A stretch of DNA of 64,000 bases from Bacillus massiliigorillae (GTDB taxonomy: Bacteria > Bacillota > Bacilli > Bacillales > DSM-1321), in NCBI RefSeq assembly GCF_000380245.2, contig NZ_HG428741.1:2239665-2303664 (forward strand), written 5' to 3'. Under the pieces are notes generated by a model that saw only the letters and a program-made list of their open reading frames with translations, was not told the origin of the DNA and did no database searches. The number at the start of each line of letters is the position of its first letter. Position 1 is the stretch's first letter. Both the position numbers and the translations under genes were made by a program. Below, piece by piece: positions 52,547 to 60,134 of this stretch.

Positions 52547-53770
52547 TTATTGTTTTACACCAAGCGGGACATTACCAATTACATCAGCATTAACTAACTT
52601 TACTACTTCTTCATCTGAGAGATTTAGTATATTCTTTAATACATCTTCATTATGCTGCCCTAATAAAGGAGCAGGAGATCGATGTTCAAGTCTTTGACCA
52701 GAGAATTTGACAGGCCATGTTGGATATAAATGTGTTCCATTCAGTGGATGGGTGACAGGTTGGAAGAAGTCTTGAAAGTATGGCGCCGCTTCCGTATCAT
52801 TTACATGAACAACTGGACCTGCGCTTACACCAACTTCTTGAAGTCTAGTTGCCACTTCATTATTTTTAAGCTGTGAAGTCCAATTTTCTATAAAAATATC
52901 TAATTCATCATGATTTTCATATCGGCTTTGTATCGTGTTAAATCTCTCATCTTTAGTCCAAGAAGGATTTCCAGACGCTTCGCAAAATTGCTTCCACTCC
53001 TGATCATTTGCAACCGCAATTGCAACCCATGCATCCTCCCCTTTACAACGATAGACACCATGTGGAGCCATATTTGGTTGGCGATTTCCTAGACGTCCCC
53101 AATTGCGACCATTCATAGAAGCATCAGCAATTTGTTGACCCATGTAATTCGCACAGCCTTCTACTTGAGCTACCTCCACCAGCTGTCCTTCACCTGTTCT
53201 TTCTCGATGTTGCAAAGCCGTTAATAAGGAAAAAGCTGTATGGACACCAGAGATTACATCTCCTGCTCCCCCTATAGTCATAGGATTATCATCGCGGTAT
53301 CCGTTTACTTGAACAATTCCAGACAATATTTCGAATGTAAAAGCAAAACCAGGTTGATCACGATTTGGTCCTGTTCTTCCATAGGCAGGCATTGATACCA
53401 TAATAATAGAAGGATTTATTTCGCATAATTTTTCATATGAAAGTCCGAAATTCTCCATTACACGTGGTGAAGAATTCTCAATCACAGCATCACTCTTTGC
53501 GACTAATTCCTTTAACAACTTCATGCCTTCAGGATCATTTAAGTTTAATGTAATGCCTTTTTTATTTGCATTTGCTACATTAAACTGTGGTCCTAATTCC
53601 CACCAATTCTCTCCAGGAGAAGACATCGAATAGCGAAAGCCATCTGGACGTTGAATGGACTCAATTTTTATCACTTCCGCTCCTAAAGAACCTAAATATG
53701 ATGTACACATAGGACCTGACCACCACATGGTTAAGTCAACAATTCGAATTCCTTCTAAAGGTAATGTCAT
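52547..53770 (-). CDS. Family III CoA-transferase (CaiB/BaiF)
   Basis: The 407-residue protein opens RIVDLTMWWSGPMCTSYLGS and has LGAEVIKIESIQRPDGFR, FAFTFEILSGIVQVNGYRDD and the catalytic aspartate in IGGAGDVISGVHTAF (about residue 170, by eye). It resembles formyl-CoA, carnitine and bile-acid CoA transferases. The neighbours suggest that it exchanges CoA between a pathway acid and a donor such as succinyl-CoA. GGGGGC lies before the ATG, and the operon continues from the gene at 53,785 by 14 bases. Confidence 0.92.
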   Translation of the reverse strand: MTLPLEGIRIVDLTMWWSGPMCTSYLGSLGAEVIKIESIQRPDGFRYSMSSPGENWWELGPQFNVANANKKGITLNLNDPEGMKLLKELVAKSDAVIENSSPRVMENFGLSYEKLCEINPSIIMVSMPAYGRTGPNRDQPGFAFTFEILSGIVQVNGYRDDNPMTIGGAGDVISGVHTAFSLLTALQHRERTGEGQLVEVAQVEGCANYMGQQIADASMNGRNWGRLGNRQPNMAPHGVYRCKGEDAWVAIAVANDQEWKQFCEASGNPSWTKDERFNTIQSRYENHDELDIFIENWTSQLKNNEVATRLQEVGVSAGPVVHVNDTEAAPYFQDFFQPVTHPLNGTHLYPTWPVKFSGQRLEHRSPAPLLGQHNEDVLKNILNLSDEEVVKLVNADVIGNVPLGVKQ

Positions 53771-53784
53771 AAGTATTGCCCCCT

Positions 53785-54984
53785 TTAAATTATTCCTTTT
53801 GCTGACATTTCTTTTATTTCTTCCTCAGAATATCCAAGAATGTCACCAAATACATGCTTGTTATCTTCTCCTAATAACGGCGCTATTTTATCAATACTCC
53901 ATGGAGATTTTGATAAACGGAATGGAGCACCTGGTTGTTCAACTTCCCCCATCACTGGATGATCAACCTTGACAAAGAATTCACGTTCCTTATATTGAGG
54001 AAAGCTAAGCATCTCCTCAAATGTTAAAATAGGAGTAATCGGAATTCTCCACTCTATTCCTAACTGAATAATTTCTTCTTTTGTATGCTCTATTAACCAT
54101 TTATCGAATCTTTCTCGAAATACTTCTTTATTTTCAGCACGTCTAAATAATTCCATGAATCGAGGATCTTCTACCCAGTCATACATTTCAGTCATAAAAC
54201 AAAAATCTTGCCAATGCTGTCCCGATAATAAATTAATTCCGATATAGCCATCCTTGCATTTTTCAATACTTGGTAATGAAATATAACGTTCCTCGAAAGA
54301 AGCACATGTTGTAAATGAATGTTGAACATTACGATATGGCATTTGTAATACTCCACATTCTGCAATGGATACATCCACATGCTTACCTTCATTCGTTGCT
54401 CGTCTTCCGAAGATAGCAGCCAAAGTAGCTGTAGCTGCAAAAGTACCAGCCGCATACTCTAACAACCTTAACGGACCACCCGCACGTAATGGTTCTCTCG
54501 ACATCTCACCAATTTGACTTATAAAACCGCTCATAGCTTGAGTAATTAGCTCTGTAGCCTTATAGTCCTGGTAGTCCCCACTCTGACCGAAACTTGTAAT
54601 AGATGTCATAACTAATCTTGGATTTATCTCTTTCAGCTCTTCATAACCTAATCCCATACTAGATAACACTTTGGGAGAGAAGTTCTCTACTAGTATGTCT
54701 GCTTCTTTCACTAGCTCTTTTAATATAGATGCACCACGTTCTGTTTTTAAGTTAAGAGTTATACCAGACTTATTGTTGTTTAAATATGCAAATAATCCAC
54801 TTGCTTCTATATTCACTTCATCATTCGGAAATGGGCCATCTAGCCTTGAGGGATCACCTACTTTTGGTTGTTCAATTTTGATGACTTCTGCTCCATAATC
54901 AGCTAATAATTTTGTACAATAAGGACCTGCTATATTCCATGAAAGATCAATGACCTTTGTTCCTGAAAGAGCTTTATCAACCAT
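53785..54984 (-). CDS. Family III CoA-transferase, altered active site
   Basis: The 399-residue protein has KVIDLSWNIAGPYCTKLLAD, YGAEVIKIEQPKVGDPSRLD and LLGEDNKHVFGDIL, the marks of the family. At the place of the catalytic aspartate there appears to be LLEYAAGTF, with glutamate in that position (by eye). It may use Glu, act as a racemase-like or non-catalytic partner, or be misaligned. First gene after the internal terminator at 55,009, so it may have its own promoter. GAGGTGG precedes the ATG. Confidence 0.88.
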   Translation of the reverse strand: MVDKALSGTKVIDLSWNIAGPYCTKLLADYGAEVIKIEQPKVGDPSRLDGPFPNDEVNIEASGLFAYLNNNKSGITLNLKTERGASILKELVKEADILVENFSPKVLSSMGLGYEELKEINPRLVMTSITSFGQSGDYQDYKATELITQAMSGFISQIGEMSREPLRAGGPLRLLEYAAGTFAATATLAAIFGRRATNEGKHVDVSIAECGVLQMPYRNVQHSFTTCASFEERYISLPSIEKCKDGYIGINLLSGQHWQDFCFMTEMYDWVEDPRFMELFRRAENKEVFRERFDKWLIEHTKEEIIQLGIEWRIPITPILTFEEMLSFPQYKEREFFVKVDHPVMGEVEQPGAPFRLSKSPWSIDKIAPLLGEDNKHVFGDILGYSEEEIKEMSAKGII

Positions 54985-55008
54985 AATATTCCACCTCTAT
55001 TCTTTTTT

Positions 55009-55071
55009 GTAAGAAAAAAGAGGAGCTACGCATTACAATTTTTCATAAGTACGATGTTCCCCTTTTTTCTT
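55009..55071 (-). terminator. Internal terminator or attenuator of the catabolic cluster
   Basis: AAGAAAAAAGAGGAGC and TTCCCCTTTTTTCTT pair over about 14 bases around a 30-base centre with its own partial pairing. On the minus strand the T run lies behind the stem. It separates the acyl-CoA dehydrogenase gene from the CoA-transferase genes, so the cluster may be two transcription units. Confidence 0.55.
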
Positions 55072-55106
55072 GCATTACATATTAATATCGAAATATACTA
55101 CATTAC

Positions 55107-56273
55107 TTAATTCACTAATTGGGCTACAGAAGCGGATTCATTCCCAAGGGATTTAGCCACTTTCTTTATATGAACATGTGCAGGACCAAGATTCAATTGC
55201 ATTGTTTTGAATCTTCTGAAACAAAATTGTAGTGGATAGTCCATATCAATCCCCATACCACCATGCAATTGATGTGCACCTACTAATACTTTTTGTCCTT
55301 CCTTACATATAAATGCTTTTGCAATTGCTACTTCAGTCTCAGCAGATACTCCTTCGTCCAATCTTGAAATCGCATGATAAGCAGCTAAGCGTCCTCCTTC
55401 TACAATCGTGTACATATCGGCTAGACGATGTTGGACAGATTGAAAACTACCAATCGGACGCTTAAACTGATGGCGTTCTTTTACATAATCATTCGTCACC
55501 TGTGTAGCTCTATGAAGTAGACCTGTTAGTTCAATACATTGAAGAGCTGTTGCCAACTCTATTGTTTGCTGAACAAGATTCCATCCTTCGTTAATAGAAC
55601 CAAGTATATCTGCATCTGTTACAGTTACTCCTTCAAACTCAACCTCATACAATCCATCTGAACCAATGGTTTGTAATGGATTAATTTGAATACCAGCTTG
55701 ATTTCCTTTTACAAGGAATAGACTCAAGCCTTTATTACTTGCATTATGAGATTCAGTCGTTCTCGCTAATGTTAAGAAATAATCCGCATTCGGTGCATAT
55801 GGTACAAACATCTTTTTACCAGTAAGAGAGTATGTACCTCCTTCTTCTACGGCAGTAGCTGTGATATAGGATAAATCATAATGAGCTTGAGACTCTGACA
55901 TAGCACCTGTAACTATGAGTTTTCCTTCGGCAATTTTCGGAAGAAGCTCACGTTTTTGATTTTCTGTACCGAATTTTAGAATTGGAAGCACTCCGTACGC
56001 AAGTGTTGAGGCAAAAGGTGAAGAGAAAATAGCAGCCCCCGCTTCTTCAACGACTAAGGCTAAATCTATTAAGCTACCGTCAGCTCCACCATATTCTTCT
56101 GGAATCACTAGCCCTAAGAAGCCCATCTCCGCTATTTCTTTATAAAAAGTAGGTGAATAATGATATTCGCTAGCTTCTGCCGCACGAAGAGCTGTTATGG
56201 TACATTTCTCTTTAAAGAATTTATTCGCTGTACTTTTGAACACTTCTTGAATTTCATTTAAAGCAAAATCCAT
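55107..56273 (-). CDS. Acyl-CoA dehydrogenase, ChsE2-like partner type
   Basis: The 388-residue protein has the ACAD N-terminal domain (MGFLGLVIPEEYGGADGSLI), the middle strand domain (VTGAMSESQAHYDLSYITAT) and the C-terminal FAD domain with LVGAHQLHGGMGIDMDYPLQ. The QLHGG ending, without the IGGG-type ending of its cluster mate, is the form seen in one subunit of heteromeric ACADs such as ChsE2. It removes two hydrogens from an acyl-CoA to give an enoyl-CoA. Likely partner: the enzyme at 58,911. Confidence 0.88.
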   Translation of the reverse strand: MDFALNEIQEVFKSTANKFFKEKCTITALRAAEASEYHYSPTFYKEIAEMGFLGLVIPEEYGGADGSLIDLALVVEEAGAAIFSSPFASTLAYGVLPILKFGTENQKRELLPKIAEGKLIVTGAMSESQAHYDLSYITATAVEEGGTYSLTGKKMFVPYAPNADYFLTLARTTESHNASNKGLSLFLVKGNQAGIQINPLQTIGSDGLYEVEFEGVTVTDADILGSINEGWNLVQQTIELATALQCIELTGLLHRATQVTNDYVKERHQFKRPIGSFQSVQHRLADMYTIVEGGRLAAYHAISRLDEGVSAETEVAIAKAFICKEGQKVLVGAHQLHGGMGIDMDYPLQFCFRRFKTMQLNLGPAHVHIKKVAKSLGNESASVAQLVN

Positions 56274-56291
56274 AGTATTACACCTCTCTCT

Positions 56292-56714
56292 TTACGTATT
56301 TTGACGCTTAAACTTTGGCAAGGGTAAATCTTCAAAAACCTGATCAATAACCACTTCTACAGGCATTCCAATATAGATTTCATCCGGTTCACAATCAATC
56401 ATATTCGAAACGATACGAACACCTTCATCTAATTCGACAAGTACAACTTCATAAGGAACTTTAAAAGCTGGATGAACTGGACGATGGTATACTACATAAC
56501 TATAAATCTTCCCCTTTCCAGTTGTAGGTACCCATTCCATATTGAAGCTATGGCATTTATGACATACTGGTCGTGGTGGGTGCATTAATTCTTTACAATC
56601 TCCACATCTTTGAAAGTGAAGTTGTTTCGTTTCCTGCAATACTTTCCAAAACGGTAAACTATCTGCATCCACCATTGGTCTAGGCGGAGTAATACCTTCG
56701 TTATATTGAACCAT
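56292..56714 (-). CDS. DUF35 zinc-ribbon/OB-fold protein
   Basis: Start at the ATG 56,714 because AGGAGG lies about 9-10 bases upstream; the longer frame is the tail of the gene before. The 140-residue protein has FQRCGDCKELMHPPRPVCHK followed by CHSFNMEW, a rubredoxin-like zinc ribbon (CxxC...CxxC), and an OB fold (GKIYSYVVYHRPVHPAF). Such proteins bind thiolase-like partners; in ChsH2 the DUF35 domain holds Ltp2, the retro-aldolase. Here it lies right before, and partly overlaps the region of, the Ltp-type gene, as a separate protein. Confidence 0.9.
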   Translation of the reverse strand: MVQYNEGITPPRPMVDADSLPFWKVLQETKQLHFQRCGDCKELMHPPRPVCHKCHSFNMEWVPTTGKGKIYSYVVYHRPVHPAFKVPYEVVLVELDEGVRIVSNMIDCEPDEIYIGMPVEVVIDQVFEDLPLPKFKRQNT

Positions 56715-56722
56715 ATCTATCG

Positions 56723-57892
56723 TTACCTCCTTTTTAGTATAAGACCACTTGAAGGAACCCCTGGTCCTCCTGTCACTAAGCAAAGCTCAGCATCTTTAAT
56801 TTGAGTGGTAGATGTTCCTCGAATTTGGCGCACACCTTCCGTAATTAAATTCATTCCATGAATATATGCTTCCGACATTAGTCCACCTGCCGTATTAATT
56901 GGCAGTTCCCCATTAGGACGAATTCGATCTCCTCCTTGAATGAAATCAATTCCTTCTCCTTTGCCAACAAAGCCAAGCGCTTCTAATTGCATCGGAACAA
57001 GTGGGCTAAACGCATCGTAAATTTGTGCTACATCAATTTCCCAAGGAGAGATACCCGCCATATGGAATAATCTTTTCCCATACGTTTCAATTTCTGCAAA
57101 TGTTGATATTTCTGGACGATAGTAACTTGTCATCATTTCACCATTCGATGCCGTCGCTTGAATCGCACCAGAAATATAAGCAGGGCGCTGTTTTAAATCC
57201 TTTGCTCTTTCTGCTGTTGTTACAATGAGTGCAACTGCTCCATCCGAGCTTAAACAGCTATCATGACGACGAAGTGGCGCAACATTTATAGGTGAATTCA
57301 TATATTCTTCCAATGTTAGTTTGCGATCATAAAATTGTGCTTTTGGATTACGGTTAGCGTTTTCACGATTAACAAGTGCAATAGGAGCAAACTGTCCATC
57401 TTTGATATTGTTTTCATACATATAACGTTGTGCGAACATGCCATCCCATGAAACAGGTGTTAATAATCCAAATGGATGATACATGCCCATATACGTAAGG
57501 TCAGATACTCGAGTTGGCTCGAAATCACCATACTTTACAGGACCTGAAGCATCTCTAATAGAACGTACACACACAACATAATTAGCTAGCCCAGATGCAA
57601 CTGCAGCTACAGCATGTGCAACAGTCCCACAATTAGCGCCACCTCCATACGGAATTTTGCTAAAGAAACTGAGGTTTGGTATGCCTAATGCCTTAACAAT
57701 ATCTACCTGCTCAGCTCCAGTATCCAATGTATAATTGACAATTCCATCAATATCATCAATCGCTAAGCCTGCATCTTCAACCGCTGCCAATATAGCTTCA
57801 CAAGCCATTTGAAGCTCACTTCGACCACAGCTTTTACTAAATTCTGTTTCCCCAATACCCACTATCGCGGTTTTATCACAAATGTTTTCCAA
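56723..57892 (-). CDS. Ltp-type thiolase-fold protein (retro-aldolase candidate)
   Basis: The 389-residue protein starts KTAIVGIGETEFSKSCGRSE and has the thiolase fold: DGIVNYTLDTGAEQVDIVK; GGGANCGTVAHAVAAVASGL; AEIDVAQIYDAFSP-like IDVAQIYDAFSPLVPMQLE; and GGLMSEAYIHGMNLITEGVR. The usual first-half catalytic cysteine position is occupied by glycine (the nearby cysteine is shifted), and the last cysteine region reads VTGGPGVPSSG. This is the lipid-transfer-protein branch, where Ltp2 splits a beta-hydroxyacyl-CoA side chain by retro-aldol reaction. The start is TTG with GGAGG 8 bases upstream. The DUF35 partner follows by 8 bases. Confidence 0.88.
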   Translation of the reverse strand: MENICDKTAIVGIGETEFSKSCGRSELQMACEAILAAVEDAGLAIDDIDGIVNYTLDTGAEQVDIVKALGIPNLSFFSKIPYGGGANCGTVAHAVAAVASGLANYVVCVRSIRDASGPVKYGDFEPTRVSDLTYMGMYHPFGLLTPVSWDGMFAQRYMYENNIKDGQFAPIALVNRENANRNPKAQFYDRKLTLEEYMNSPINVAPLRRHDSCLSSDGAVALIVTTAERAKDLKQRPAYISGAIQATASNGEMMTSYYRPEISTFAEIETYGKRLFHMAGISPWEIDVAQIYDAFSPLVPMQLEALGFVGKGEGIDFIQGGDRIRPNGELPINTAGGLMSEAYIHGMNLITEGVRQIRGTSTTQIKDAELCLVTGGPGVPSSGLILKRR

Positions 57893-57911
57893 TTCTTTTC
57901 CTCCTTTCGAA

Positions 57912-58343
57912 TTACAGAGCTACAATGGCCTTTCCTGAAGCATGATTTCCAATGCTGTTCTTACCGACAAACTCTATTTCTACTAAATTATTACCTTCTT
58001 CTTGATATTTTTTTGTTACTTGACCTGTAATTGTCATTTGATCACCTGGATAATTCGGCACTGCTAATCGTAAGACTATACTTTTTATTTCGCCAGTCGG
58101 TCCACACCAATCTGTTAAATACTTACCGATTAAGCCATTTGTCGTCAAAATATTCATAAACACATCTTCCGCAGCTGCCTTGCGAGCTTCGCGATGATCA
58201 TGGTGAACAAGTGCATAATCATGCGTTGCAGAAATGGCGCCTCCAACTACTAAAGCAGCCGTAATATCTCTTGTGTGAGAGGGCAATTCGTACCCTACTT
58301 CAATTTCATTCCAATTAACAGTTGCTGAACTCATTGTGTTCAT
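57912..58343 (-). CDS. MaoC-type hydratase subunit, ChsH1-like
   Basis: I use the second ATG (58,343) since AGGAGG lies 7 bases upstream; the first lies too close. The 143-residue protein has ATHDYALVHHDHREARKAAA, NILTTNGLIGKYLTDWCGPT and LRLAVPNYPGDQMTITGQVT, matching the ChsH1 pattern (DYAPVHHD, TDWAGP, VPNYPGD). ChsH1 with ChsH2 adds water to an enoyl-CoA with a shortened or branched side chain. The catalytic Asp and His of the hydratase motif (DYALVHHD) are present. Followed at 19 bases by the Ltp-type gene. Confidence 0.88.
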   Translation of the reverse strand: MNTMSSATVNWNEIEVGYELPSHTRDITAALVVGGAISATHDYALVHHDHREARKAAAEDVFMNILTTNGLIGKYLTDWCGPTGEIKSIVLRLAVPNYPGDQMTITGQVTKKYQEEGNNLVEIEFVGKNSIGNHASGKAIVAL

Positions 58344-58354
58344 TTTCATTCCTC

Positions 58355-58870
58355 CTATTCGTTCGAAATCGAATTATATGCGAGAATCGTAAAGGTTTGC
58401 TTGCAAACTACTTCATCTCGTTGATTCATAAATGTATAAAGAAATGTCACAAAATACCCTGGACCACGAACTGTCATTTTCTCAGGTGACACTTTATGAA
58501 CAGAAATTGTATAACTAATTACATCGCCTACCTTCATAGGTGCAAAATACTCTTGCCCTTGCTCTGTAGCAACAATTGACGAATAGCCTTCTTGATCCAA
58601 AAGTGCAACAAGTCTTTCCATCGGGCTTGGCTCTCTTTCTTCTGCAGGCCAAAGTGGACTCATTGTATAAACCTGCACCTGCATCGGTGGAGCAATGATT
58701 TCACCATATTTAGATGACTTTGCATATTCCTCATCTGAATATAATGGATTTGCATCTTGCATTACTTCACACCAATGACGAATCATCTGTTTACACACTG
58801 CATCAGGACCTTCAATCCGCTCAGATACAACTCCTACATGTTCTTGAATTTTCGCTTCAGCTATTGCCAT
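58355..58870 (-). CDS. MaoC-type subunit, ChsH2 N-terminal-domain-like
   Basis: The 171-residue protein has IRHWCEVMQDANPLYSDEEY followed by KYGEIIAPPMQVQVYTM, the N-terminal FAS1-like hotdog that in ChsH2 pairs with ChsH1, and KVGDVISYTISVHKVSPEKM. It lacks the DUF35 domain that is fused to it in actinobacteria; here that is a separate gene (56,292). The predicted role is to hold the substrate and structure of the heteromeric hydratase. AAGGAGG lies 9-10 bases before the ATG. It is 11 bases before the ChsH1-like gene. Confidence 0.87.
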   Translation of the reverse strand: MAIAEAKIQEHVGVVSERIEGPDAVCKQMIRHWCEVMQDANPLYSDEEYAKSSKYGEIIAPPMQVQVYTMSPLWPAEEREPSPMERLVALLDQEGYSSIVATEQGQEYFAPMKVGDVISYTISVHKVSPEKMTVRGPGYFVTFLYTFMNQRDEVVCKQTFTILAYNSISNE

Positions 58871-58910
58871 TTAATAATTCCTCCTTCTTTAAGCTCTATC
58901 ATTAACGCTT

Positions 58911-60077
58911 TCATTGTGTTTTTGGTAATCCTAAAGCGAATCTTGCAATAAGATCACGCATTACCTCACTTGCACCGCCACCGAATAAGAATACAACTTG
59001 CTTCTGTGCTAAAGCTGCTGCCCTTCCATTAATAGGCGCATCTTTTGAATCAGGTAGTAATTGACCATGCATACCCATAATTTGCATACATATATCGTAT
59101 ACTTCCTGATGAAGCTCGGCGGCGTAAACTTTATTCATGGATGGACGATAATGAGCTGCCGGCTCATTCGCATGACTCCAAGCTGCACGATAATTTAAGT
59201 TTTTCAGCACAGCAATTTTCACTGATAATTCCGCCAATCGTTCTTGAACCCATTCTTGTTCAAATACTGGCTTACCTTCAATAATTGTTTCTTTCGCCCA
59301 TTCAATGGTTTCTTCCACTGTTCGCTTCATCTTCGAATATGTTGAAAGCATTAGCCTTTCTAAAGAAAGTTGTGTCGTAATATAGTTCCAGCCCATGTTC
59401 TCTTCACCGACAAGTGCATCTTTCGGAACCCGAACATTGTCGTAATAACTAACATTCGATTTTTCTCCCATTAGATTCATTGGTGTCACTGAAAAGCCAG
59501 GTGTATTCGTTGGCACTAGAAAAATGGAAATCCCTTTATGCTTAGGCGCATCAAGATCTGTTCTTGCTGCAAGCCAAATATAATCAGCAACATGAGCCAT
59601 TGTAGTAAAAACTTTTTGCCCATTAATAATATAGTCATCTCCATCTTTTTCAGCTCGTGTTTCCAGTGCAGCAAGATCAGTGCCTGCTTGTGGTTCAGAA
59701 TATCCAACTGCAATCTCTACTTCCCCTTTAAGAATTTTGGGCAAGAAGTATTCCTTTTGTTGTTTGGAGCCAAGTTTCATTAGAGTTGGACCAACCGTTT
59801 CCAATGTAATGAATGGAATAATGACACCTGATCGATCTACTTCTTCTAAGAAAATATATTGTTCTAACGGCGTTCTTCCTTGCCCACCATATTCAACTGG
59901 CCAACCTATTCCAAGCCAACCATCCTTACCCATTTGTCTAATATATTCTCTCCATAGAGGACCACCTTCAGGGTTTTCTTTCACTTCTTCTAATAATTCA
60001 GGTGTAATATGAGTTTCCAAATATGTCCGAATCTCTTGTTTCAATTGTTGTTGTTCTTCTGTTAAATCAAAACGCAT
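58911..60077 (-). CDS. Acyl-CoA dehydrogenase, ChsE1-like partner type
   Basis: I use the ATG at 60,077 (MRFDLTEEQ) because GAGGTG lies 6 bases upstream. The 388-residue protein has LGIGWPVEYGGQGRTPLEQY, GYSEPQAGTDLAALETRAEK (FAD loop), LMLSTYSKMKRTVEETIEWA, and the ending VVFLFGGGASEVMRDLIARF, the form typical of FadE enzymes acting on bulky ring substrates. Together with the different ACAD at 55,107 it fits an alpha2-beta2 heteromer as in ChsE1/ChsE2. The first step is dehydrogenation of the CoA-activated side chain. Confidence 0.88.
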   Translation of the reverse strand: MRFDLTEEQQQLKQEIRTYLETHITPELLEEVKENPEGGPLWREYIRQMGKDGWLGIGWPVEYGGQGRTPLEQYIFLEEVDRSGVIIPFITLETVGPTLMKLGSKQQKEYFLPKILKGEVEIAVGYSEPQAGTDLAALETRAEKDGDDYIINGQKVFTTMAHVADYIWLAARTDLDAPKHKGISIFLVPTNTPGFSVTPMNLMGEKSNVSYYDNVRVPKDALVGEENMGWNYITTQLSLERLMLSTYSKMKRTVEETIEWAKETIIEGKPVFEQEWVQERLAELSVKIAVLKNLNYRAAWSHANEPAAHYRPSMNKVYAAELHQEVYDICMQIMGMHGQLLPDSKDAPINGRAAALAQKQVVFLFGGGASEVMRDLIARFALGLPKTQ

Positions 60078-60134
60078 TTCTATCACCTCTTTACTAGTAT
60101 TAAAAGCTTATATTTAGGCGATTATCGCCGAAAA

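Noticed and set aside
57025..60012. Plus-strand frames of 60-110 codons opposite the thiolase and dehydrogenase genes.
   Set aside because: They are antisense shadows without start signals.
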